This document shows, one piece after another, positions 11,048-19,775 of a stretch of 64,000 nucleotides of DNA. Made by a program: the position numbers and the translations under genes. Within the stretch, counting starts at the first letter, position 1. Every line of letters begins with the position of its first letter. The stretch spans positions 31,022,027 through 31,086,026 of the forward strand of contig CM035233.1 of the NCBI GenBank assembly GCA_020226215.1, in the 5' to 3' direction. The DNA is from Sindora glabra. Its lineage: Eukaryota; Streptophyta; Magnoliopsida; Fabales; Fabaceae. The notes beneath the pieces were generated by a model, which saw nothing but the letters and a program-made list of their open reading frames with translations, was not told where the DNA came from and ran no database searches.

Positions 11048-13518
11048 ATGGCATCCACATCCCGACGCGTTGATCCTGGACCACGCGATCCTTCTCTGTT
11101 GACCGCTCAGGCCTCACACATATCCCAGTCGGTTTGGGCAAGCCATGTATGGAAATAGCTACACCTTAATTAACCTGAGTATTAACTGTTTCTGAATTGT
11201 CAGACGTTATAGTTGGTGTTATTTTTTCTTTTGCAGCCTGACCGTGTGCTTAGGATTCGCCGAGCTCATCACTACCATCACCAGCCGCCGCCGGAGTTGA
11301 TTGTCCCCTTTCTGCGAGAGGCAGGCTTTTACGGCTTGGCGATGTGTGAGTTTGTGTCGATCGATCATCAGTTGATCAGTGCTCTTGTGGAGAGGTGGAG
11401 GCCGGAGACGCACACCTTTCACATGCCGCAGGGAGAGACGACTATTACCCTGCAGGATGTTGCCTTTCAGCTCGGCCTACCCATTGACAGTCGAGTAGTG
11501 ACGGGGCCCACTGTGTGGGGGTGGGGAGGCCTGATAGAGGAGTACTTGGGACTCCAGTTACCGGTGGATGAGAATGTCATCCGAGGGGGGCGACTGAATA
11601 TGAGTTGGTTGGAGAGGCATTTCACTCATCTTCCAGATGATGCAGATGAGGTGACAGTGCAGAGATTCGCCCGAGCTTACATTTTACGACTCATTGGTGG
11701 GATGTTATTTCCGGACCATTCCGGCACATACGTCCACCTCATGCACTTACCCTTGATCGCACACCTACACGAGGCTGGGACGTACAGTTGGGGGTCAGCT
11801 TGCCTGGCATACCTGTACAGAGAGCTCTGCAAGGCCAGCACACCGGATTATAGAGAGATAGGAGGTTGTTGCCTACTACTGCAGCTCTGGGCTTGGGATA
11901 GATTTCCCACTATCGCTCCCGCGATAGCTATTTCAGACATACCAGAGGGGGATGCAGGGATTGGCCCCTTAGTGTGCAAGTTAGAAAATATTTCAACTTT
12001 CACTTATAATTAAGTTTGCTACGCAGTTGCCTAACTTTGTTATTGAACCTGGCAGGTGGCACTATCAGAAGACGTTCCAGGATAGTCCGGCACACAGCCT
12101 ACCCCATTACAGATACGTGCTGGACCGTCTTCGACTTGATCAGGTACGTAGGGGGTTTTTACAATCATTAATTTCAAGGCTTTGTCCAATCCACAATCGT
12201 ATTTAAATCACATGATAAAATTGTAACTTCAGATCGTCTGGATCCCGTACACTGAGGAGGTCATCGCATCACTGCCTCAATACTGCTTTGACGGGAACGA
12301 CACCTGGACAGCAGTGGTGCCGCTTATTCACTTCCAGATTGTCAAGTGGCACCAGCCTGATAGGGTTTTACGGCAGTTTGGACTACGCCAGGCCATTCCA
12401 GAGCCACCGAAGCAGGTGGCGGAGGTCCACTGCCTTCACTTGTCCGGTCGACATGACGAGGAGTGGCACATCCGCCATCAGCCGTATATTGCACTCTGGG
12501 ATATCCGGCGAGACTTATGCGTTACCGCCAAGCCGACGACACGCCTAGTTCTGGGACCACGTTCCGATTACATGATATGGTACAGACGGGTTACCAGACG
12601 GTGTATTACACCTGTCGGGGGAGCGCTTGACCTTGTGGTAATTTTGTGTGCTAGTTTTTTGTATCTGATTTTCTTTAAATGCATTAGTATTATAACTAAC
12701 TTTAATGTCAAAAATTTGCACAGGTAGATGAGGTTTCTTCACTACAGGACTTCACTACCCCTGAGGGGCAGGCTATGTTCAGCTTCGATGCGCTTAGGTC
12801 AGCGACGGAGTCCATCCTTCATGCGATTCAGCAGGTTAATCATGTCATTATTGACTCACATGCGGAGCCAGCTCCCCAGGCCCATCACATCCCAGACCCT
12901 CCGGAGGGTGACCATGATCAGCCTCGCTCTCGCCGACGACGCCGCACTGCTCCACGGCATACGTCGCAGGCTGATGTTCCGTCCGCTTCGACAGTGCAGC
13001 AGATTCCACCTTTGACTGCCCAGGAGACCATGACGATGATGCCTGATCTTACTGCTCCATCTCATTTGCACCCTACTACACCTGATGATCCTTCATCCTC
13101 CACCACGTTCCCGGCCGTACTATTTAGGCCGTCGTCACCCCAGATGTACCAGCTCCCTCCTGGTGTTCCATCCTCATTCCAGGCATTTCCACATGCACCA
13201 GGAGTTTCATCTGCATTCTATGCCTTTCCTTCTGATGATGCTGGTCCAGCGCAACCATATCGTCCTGTATTTGATTGGCATACTCAGGATCAGGGATTAG
13301 CGCATGGTGGCATGATGACAGACCACTCAGAGCTTGTAGATAGAGGTAGAGGTGGAGGCAGAGCGGGAGCCAGGGGTAGAGGCAGAGCAGGAGTTGGAGG
13401 TAGAGCAGATACAGACACCGGGGATGTGACTCCCGAGCCTGCGCAGAGGGTTAGTAGATGCGGCCGCCACATTACCGATCCTGGATGTGGGACTAGACAT
13501 CACTTGCGTAGACATTAG
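11048..13518 (+). CDS. Plant mobile domain (PMD/MAIL1-like) protein, five exons
   Basis: Exons 11048-11146, 11237-11979, 12056-12143, 12233-12637 and 12724-13518 join in frame to about 709 codons plus a stop. All four introns have GT...AG ends, and no stop interrupts the frame. The protein starts MASTSRRVDPGPRDPS. The PMD (residues about 45-445) shows the family hallmarks: ELIVPFLREAGFYGL, ALVERWRPETHTFH, GETTITLQDVAFQLGLPI, a CLAYLYRELCKAS segment, WIPYTEEVI and GPRSDYMIWYRR. The C-terminal third is Pro/Ser-rich and low complexity, then Arg-Gly-rich (about 650-675), ending in CGTRHHLRRH, which resembles the CGTGG tails of transposon PMD proteins. PMD proteins include host MAIN/MAIL1 factors in silencing and genome stability. 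In transposons they accompany MULE and gypsy elements and their biochemical role is unknown. The exon chain is my inference from reading frames and splice sites. Confidence 0.88.
11147..11236 (+). other. PMD gene intron 1
   Basis: Donor CAT|GTATGG, acceptor TTTTGCAG|CC, phase 0. Splicing gives SVWASHPDRVLRIRRAHH. Unspliced reading stops at a TAG 9 bases into the intron. Confidence 0.75.
11980..12055 (+). other. PMD gene intron 2
   Basis: Donor CAA|GTTAGA, acceptor CCTGGCAG|G, phase 2. Joining gives GPLVCKWHYQKTF, matching the PL-x-KW/RW pattern common in PMD proteins. Using the upstream GT (tta|gtgtgc) would run into a stop in the next exon, so it was not chosen. Confidence 0.75.
12144..12232 (+). 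other. PMD gene intron 3
   Basis: Donor CAG|GTACGT (near-perfect consensus), acceptor AACTTCAG|AT, phase 0. It joins RLDQ to IVWIPYTEE. Confidence 0.8.
12638..12723 (+). other. PMD gene intron 4
   Basis: Donor GTG|GTAATT, acceptor TTGCACAG|GT, phase 0. It joins GALDLV to VDEVSSLQDF. Confidence 0.75.
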
Positions 13519-13571
13519 CTTTCTTTTCTATCTCGTTTATATATTTGTATATTTGTCTACATTTATCTTAC

Positions 13572-13685
13572 TACTTTATTGTCAAACATCAACAATTAGG
13601 ATGACTTTACTACTTTATTGCCAGACATCAACATTTACGATGACTTTACTACTTTATTGCCAAACGTCAACATTTAGGATGCTTC
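13572..13685. repeat. 39-bp minisatellite, three copies
   Basis: The word tactttattg begins copies at 13572, 13611 and 13650. Each is followed by a caaacatcaacatttaggatga-like phrase; the period is exactly 39 bp. It starts 54 bp after the PMD stop codon, probably in the 3' UTR. The downstream open frame through here (13487-13747) overlaps the PMD end in another frame and is considered a shadow. Confidence 0.85.
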
Positions 13686-13860
13686 TAATTACTACCACTT
13701 TTTTAATTGCTTGTGCAGGAATAATTACAAATAACAATAAATCATAAAGATCATTGCAATATTTAATTTTATTTAAAAAATGATGATAAGGACATCTTCC
13801 ACATATAATAACTAATATTATTAATTATCGTACTTTCACAACTGTTATAAATATCTACTT

Positions 13861-14554
13861 GGTTAAAATACCAAAATACGTTTACTTCATAAACTATTTT
13901 CTGTTTTACCATAATTTTGAAACTATTTATCAAAATACGCAGGGCGCCAGCTGAAGGCGCCTTCTAACATGGCGCCTTCGCTGTAGCAAATTTCGCTGGG
14001 GAGGCGTTATTTCACCTGGCGCCTACCCAGCAAACTTAGGTTTACAACTTATGGGGCTCGGAGGCGCCAAGTGAAATGGCGCCTCCACAGTCCCATTTTA
14101 TAAATTAATTAAGTTTAATAAAATTATATATTTATTTATATAATTTTCATTTTATTATAATTATATCTTAATTTTTACGACTAATATAGATAAATAATAT
14201 CATAAAATATAATTAATTAAATTTTAAAAATTATAATTTCGTTCTAATTATGATAAAATTAAAATTATATAAATAAATATATAAATTTATAAAACTTAAA
14301 TAATTTATAAAATGGGGCTGTGAAGGCGCCATGTCACTTGGCGCCTCCCAGCCCCATAAGTTATAAAAAAAAGTTTGTTGGGTAGGCGCCAGTTGAAATA
14401 GCGCCTCCCAGCCCGCGCAGTGAAATTCGCTGTAGCGAATGCGCCATATTGAAAGGCGCCTTCAACGGCGCCCTGCGTAATTTGGTAAATAGTTTCGAAA
14501 CTACGGTGAAGCGCAAAATAATTAATGAAATAAACGTATTAGCCTATTTTAACC
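13861..14554. mobile_element. Nested foldback element of the MULE terminal family
   Basis: A 694-bp near-palindrome. The left arm starts GGTTAAAATACCAAAATACG and the right arm ends as its diverged reverse complement (cgtattagcctattttaacc). Both arms carry GGCGCC pairs in mirror order and the word aaaatacgcagggcgcc, then AT-rich sequence that also mirrors around an approximately 80-bp centre near 14200. Flanking 9-mers tatctactt (13852-13860) and tatctattc (14555-14563) agree at 7 of 9 positions, a plausible decayed target-site duplication. It looks like a foldback or MITE derivative of the same MULE family inserted into, or generated within, its 3' region. Confidence 0.75.
13943..14472. repeat. 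GGCGCC pairs in both foldback arms
   Basis: Pairs with 9-bp spacers start at 13956, 14003 (first member ggcgtt), 14063, 14325, 14385 (second member agcgcc) and 14440 (first member tgcgcc). Outermost hexamers at 13943/13956 and 14455/14467 have 7-bp and 6-bp spacers, the only exceptions seen. Several spacers contain GTGAAAT or TTGAAA. Confidence 0.85.
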
Positions 14555-14589
14555 TATCTATTCTTTTTTTATTTATCGTGTGAAAGTAA

Positions 14590-14925
14590 ATAAATAATAT
14601 TAATTATCATACTTTCACAAAAATTCATGTCTCTAGGGTGCACAGTCAACACAGTCACCGCCTAATTAATTTAGAAACGAGGAGCGAGGGTGCCATGGGC
14701 CAAAAGTGCCATATCGCCTGTCGTTCCTTCCCTTCAGCGCGAACGATGCCATTTCGTCTAGCGTACCTCTACACGTCATTTGGCGTCTCTCCATCGCTGT
14801 TCGTATCTTCTGTGCTTATTTCGATAAAATGTTTCGAGCGAACGATGAAACGAATAATAATTTCTTAAAATATAATTAATCGGTACTTTTCACTCTCATT
14901 ACCAAAATATTTTATCATTCTGATG
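14590..14925. repeat. Decayed second copy of the terminal GGCGCC region
   Basis: After the foldback, the word attaattatc-tactttcacaa at about 14598 repeats the one left of the foldback (13818). Next comes a moderately GC-rich stretch with broken hexamers (gggtgcc, gtgcc, tgccatttcgtctagcg), then tttcgataaaatgtttcga (14818) closely matching tttcgataatatgtttcga at 15806 in the true 3' end, followed by a taatcggta-like word and accaaaatat. This is an internal, mutated copy of the 3' terminal segment. The 76-codon open frame at 14638-14868 is not supported as a gene. Confidence 0.6.
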
Positions 14926-15660
14926 AAATAAAAAATATCTAATTCATGTTATAATTCCGATTTAATTACAAAATGAAAAGATTATCGAAACGAAATAATC
15001 AGATTTTTTTAAATTTTTAGCTATCTTCAACCTCGCCAGTTTGCATTCATTCTGTCACAAAATAAACAAAATTTTATTCAAATAAATAAAAATGGACAAG
15101 CATATTATTGGAATAAATATAAAATAAGAAAACTATATTTATTACATTATATTTCTTTTCATTTTTAGCTATCTTCAACTTTGTATATAAAGAATATTTT
15201 AGTATACTCAATAAATTTACTTATGTGTAATAACATATTAAATAATGACTTGTAATAATATAATTCCAAGCGTTAGAAGTTTATAATTTCAAAAATTGAT
15301 AAAAATTAACTGTCATTACATAAAATTTTGAGACATTAATGTAAATTATGTAATTATTCTTTATTGATCCTATATTTTTTAAATAATATTTAATTATTTA
15401 CTAAATATTTATTATTTTTATTCATTATATTATTATCATTAACTACTTTCTTATTTAATTCCTATAATAAATTTATGTATTAGATATCAAAGTGGAGTTA
15501 ACATATTTTTATATGACATCAAATATAATTATAAAATAAGTAATTTATTTTCAAAAATTTATTTTCAGTTACAATCATATATTATTTATTTTTATAATTT
15601 TTATTTTCAAATGATATCAACATTAATTAATTTCAAAAGGAAAAAAATGGAAAAATTTGA
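14926..15660. other. AT-rich 3' interior of the MULE
   Basis: No gene and no clear repeat. The sequence is over three-quarters A+T and lacks open frames of note. Confidence 0.5.
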
Positions 15661-15877
15661 GCGAGGGCGCCACCTTGAATGGCGCCCTCAGAGCGCCAAA
15701 GGCGCCATCCTAGATGGCGCCTCCGCCCATGAGGCACCACACCAAATGGCGCCTCCGCCCATGAGGCGCCACACCAAATGGCACCTCCCGCCACCGTGTG
15801 TATTTCGATAATATGTTTCGAAAAAATAATAAATCGGTAATAAGTTTTGTAAAAAATATTATTTTGGTATTTTAGCC
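15661..15877 (+). repeat. MULE 3' terminal inverted repeat with GGCGCC pairs
   Basis: Four pairs with 9-bp spacers: first members at 15666, 15701, 15733 (ggcacc) and 15765. The spacer acaccaaat occurs twice in a local duplication of 32 bp. The last 90 bp, reverse complemented, match the 5' end, closing with ggtattttagcc at 15866-15877. Confidence 0.85.
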
Positions 15878-15886
15878 TAAAAGGAT
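15878..15886. repeat. Right target-site duplication of the MULE
   Basis: taaaaggat, identical to 5099-5107. Confidence 0.9.
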
Positions 15887-17560
15887 ACTATGTACAGCTT
15901 TGTTGAACAAAGGGGAGAAGAATACGACGGCTTGTTAAGCAGAGATGAAAAGAGTTAGGGCAACACTTGTTTTATATTTAATTACAAGAGTGCCATTAAT
16001 GAAAGTTTGTTTTCCGTATTTTTGCTTGTTTTGGGAACAAAAAAGCAAAGAACAACTAAAAGTTGTTCTCGTTTTTATGTTTTTAAAACACTTGTTTTCA
16101 AACATAGTTTTCAAAAATTAAATCTGAAAACAATGAGCCAAGCAAGTGTTTTTGTTTTTAAAACCAAAAAAACACAAAACAGTTTTTAAAAATATAAACC
16201 AATTAGGCTCATGGTTTCCAAAATTTTTTTTTCCGGATATCCAATATCTGGCAATCGGGTTGGGTCTTGATTTATTTAAAATTGAGCTGGGTTAGAAGAG
16301 AAAGTCCTCTCAATGTTTATTTCTTTTATTTAGTATAAAATTTGAATTTAAAATTTTACTTAAAAAATAAAAAAATATCAAATTCTAATCACTTAGACTA
16401 ATTGACATAAATAATTATGATTCCATAAGTACAAAGGAAGTGCTATAGACAGCTGTTGTGCGGCAAGCAAAAATGAGGAAAGCGACCAAAGACCGAAGTC
16501 AATTCCAATTTAGATTCAATAGTTATCAGTGAGAACACCGCCTAATTAAGGGTCATAATATTTTGTAGGAAAAGAATTTTCATCATAAACTTTCATTTGA
16601 TTATATGTAAGCAAAGGAGTAATATGTTATATACATACGTTGATAAAAAAATTATAACATTTTTATCAAGACAAAATTTTTGAATTTTACCCTCTTAGAA
16701 ATAAGATTAGATAAATTAATATTTTATAAAAATAAATTTGACTTAAAGTATTTTATAAGCACAAAAATAACAAAAATGAATGTCTGAAGAATGGAAAAAT
16801 TATTCATCTTTCTATAATATTCTTGAAGTGAGCTTAAGTCATTTTAGATTAAATAATTTGGAAGGAAATCAGAATAAAAATGAGAATGTCAATGAAAGTA
16901 AAGCTCCATTTGTCTTCACGGACCGAACATTATTTTTTTTTGAAAAATAAATATATTTACTTGTATCTATAATTATAAAATATTAAGAATGAATTTCAAA
17001 TAAATTAAAATTTTATTATATCCATCCAATAGCAATTTTCTAAATGAATACATTTAATAACTATCCATATTATGATGAGATTTTATTAAAAAATACCAAA
17101 TATTATATATGTATAGTTTTTAAGATAATAATTAAGGGAAAAATCAAGCAGGTATCAATTAATTCAATTTATTGTAGTGAGATACCTCAAGTAGACTTCC
17201 TCTTATTTAAGTGCACCCACCAAGTATAATTTATCAAAATACCCATAAGTCCAAACGACACATTTGAAGCGTGTTCCGTGAAGAACAAAAATACAAAAAT
17301 AGAAATAAACAGATTGCATTCCATTATCGTGCAGTCCTAGTCAAGCAAATTTTATACAAATTAAAAATAAAAAACTAAAAATTTATAAAATTAAAATTGG
17401 AGAATTTTTAATTTTATAATTTTAATTTTATAAAAATTAAAATACTATAAAATTTTAATTATAAATAAAATTAATAAAAATTAAATTTTTTAGGGATTAT
17501 AATAAATTTTTAGTAAGATAAAAATAAAAATAAATAAGAACTTGGAAGCAACAAGTCATG
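15887..17560. other. Non-coding flank of the MULE
   Basis: No gene is supported. 15960-16200 is alternately T-rich and A-rich, like 4878-5060, and may be the other half of an interrupted MITE. About 16484-16540 (gaccgaagtcaattccaatttagat) closely resembles 40530-40570, beside the second kinase pseudogene. The remainder is AT-rich with tttaattttataaaattaa-type words near 17380-17480. Confidence 0.45.
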
Positions 17561-17569
17561 CTAAAAGAA

Positions 17570-18420
17570 TAAGGTGTTACTGTTTCTTGTTCAAAACAGT
17601 AACACATTATTTTTAGAATGAAACATTAACATTCTCTTCTTTGATAATTTGATTATTAATTTAATTTAATTTATCCATTTATTTAAAATTTTTAGTGGGT
17701 GTTATTATTTTGGAATGAAATAGTAACATTCTCTTCTTTAACAGTTTGGTTATTAATTATACTTAATTTATTCATTTATTTGATATTTTTTATTGGTGTT
17801 ACTATTTTAGAATAAAATAGTAACATTCTCTTTTTTGATAATTTGGTTGTTAATTAAATTTATTTTTTCATTTATATGAGATTTTTTATTGGTATTACTA
17901 TTTTGAAATAAAATAGTAACATTCTATTCTTTGACAGTTTGATGATTAATTAAACTTGATTTATTCATTTATTTAGAATTTTTTATTGGTATTACTATTT
18001 TAGAATGAAATAGTAACATGTTACTATTTTTTCTATAAACAGTAATATACTATTATTTGATAGTTTAGTTATTAATTAAATTTGATTTATCCATTTATTT
18101 AAATTTTTTTATTGATGTTACTATTTTAAAATAAAACAGTAACATCCTTTTCTTTGATAGTTTAATTGTTAATTAGACTTTATTTATCTATTTATTTAAA
18201 AAATTTTATTGATGTTATTATTTTAAAACAGGATAGTAACATGTTATTATCCTAGAACAAGATAGTAACATATTATTATATTATTGTTTAGAGAACAAAT
18301 AGTAATATGCTATTATTTAGTAGTTTGATTGTTAATTAGACTTAATTTATCTATTTATTTAAAATTTTTTATTGATATTTCTATTTTAGGACGAAATAGT
18401 AATATGTTATTGTTTAACAT
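17570..18420. repeat. Tandem array of about 97-bp units
   Basis: The unit reads roughly: agtaacattctcttctttgat, then agtttggttattaatta, then catttatttagaatttttta, then ttggtattactattttagaa, then tgaaat. The aacatt word starts near 17628, 17725, 17822, 17918, 18015 and 18141, and weaker copies continue to about 18420. The spacing is 96-98 bp for the first five, then expands through small insertions. Copies are diverged, so the array is old. No gene is within it. Confidence 0.8.
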
Positions 18421-18429
18421 ACAAATAAT

Positions 18430-19770
18430 AATAGATAATTTTTTAATAGTTTTATTTATTAAGAAAATTATTATAACACTACTAAATATCAAAAGAATTA
18501 GGGAGCAAAAATTTAATATGAAATTTGAATAAATTTGAATTGATGAAAATGAGATTAAAGTTGAAAAAATAACAAGAAAATAAAAAAATTAAGAAAATTA
18601 TTAAAAAAAAGCCTTTTTTACGGACCAGAGCCGGCAACCAAATATAAAGTTATAATTGTTCAAAGTTCTGAATTCAATATACAAGTTTTTAGTTAGGTGA
18701 ACCTTACCGAATTTAAATTTTCTTATTTTTTATGAAAAAATTATAAGAGGATGAATGAAAATGAGTAGTTATATACAAAAATTAGTTAACTAATTAATGA
18801 GTTGTGCCTTTATAAAATTCTTAATCCATGATTGCATCTTCACGATTATAATAAGGGTAATTTTGGTATATAATATTTATAAATCATAAAACTAGAACAT
18901 ATTTGAAAAAAAAAGTCGAGTACTACTATTTCTTTAAAATAAAGTCCACGAAGTAACATCTCGTTACAATTTATTGTAATAATTAAAAATATAATACATA
19001 TCATGTCATTTTAAATTTTGGTGTATAAAATTTTTAAAATTATAATTAAATATAATTTAAATCTATATAAAATTTTAATATTTTATAACAAAAATTTTAA
19101 ACTATGAAATGAGTTTGATACTTAAAATAAAAATTAACTTAAACCTTATAAATTTAATAATTAATAAATTAAACACTTATATTTAAACTATGAGTTTCTA
19201 AGCATATAATCCATAGTAGATAAACCACAAAGGATAAATCCACATTCATATGGAACACTCTATAATCCATAGTATACCTGTACGGAAACACTTTTGCAAA
19301 CTCATGCATGGATCGATCAACATGTGTGTGAGAGTTGCGATTCCTTAACTGCGAGCCTCCAATGGTTGAGAAATGATGTCGGTGGTGCTTATGAAGCTAT
19401 TTTTAGAATCATAAGGTAGATTGGTGCCAGCTTCTTCTTGTCATTGCAACGCAAGCTTAAGTTTCATCCATGGTTAGTATCAAGATTCCACTTACGATCA
19501 GAAGGAAGAGATGGGATAATAAATCATGGAATTGTAATAGAATCATAAGATTCTATCTTAGGTTTTAATGTACATTTTATATATTTATTTATAACTTTTT
19601 TGTAAGAAAAAAATAGAGTTTTAAAGTAATTAAATATACATATAAAATTAAAAGTCATACATATTGTTATAAATTAAAAAGGAATAATAAGTTCTCAAGT
19701 TGTAAATTTCAAACAAACAATACTAAAAAGACAAGATATAAACACAATTTAATAAAATTCATAATCTTCA
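18430..19770. other. Non-coding AT-rich region
   Basis: No gene. A less AT-biased patch at 19290-19560 (for example gtgtgtgagagttgcgattcc, gatgtcggtggtgcttatg) may be an old coding or transposon fragment, but I could not match it to a protein family in any frame. Confidence 0.4.
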
Positions 19771-19775
19771 ACATG

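Larger units (their letters stand above)
5108..15877 (+). mobile_element. Mutator-like element (MULE) carrying mudrA and a PMD gene
   Basis: This is a 10,770-bp element bounded by a perfect 9-bp target-site duplication and by inverted ends identical over the first 12 bases (GGCTAAAATACC). Similarity between the ends continues at lower identity for about 90 bp, with shared words such as ttaccg and gaaacatatta, until both ends enter GGCGCC-rich arrays. Inside lie a mudrA-type transposase and a plant mobile domain gene in the same direction, then a 3' region with a nested foldback copy of the same terminal family. The association of PMD genes with MULE transposases is known in plants. The precise duplication shows it moved as one unit, and it probably inserted fairly recently because the duplication is still perfect. 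The transposase has one stop codon, so present autonomy is uncertain. Confidence 0.92.

Noticed and set aside
5190..15785. GGCGCC pairs or the 97-bp array as a CRISPR-like array
   Set aside because: The hexamers are palindromes within transposon ends in a plant-type genome, with 9-bp spacers and no cas genes. The 97-bp units are contiguous tandem copies without unique spacers.
13861..15877. Treating 14554 as the 3' end of the MULE
   Set aside because: The sequence after 14554 (tatctattc) does not match the 5' flank taaaaggat, whereas 15878-15886 matches it perfectly.
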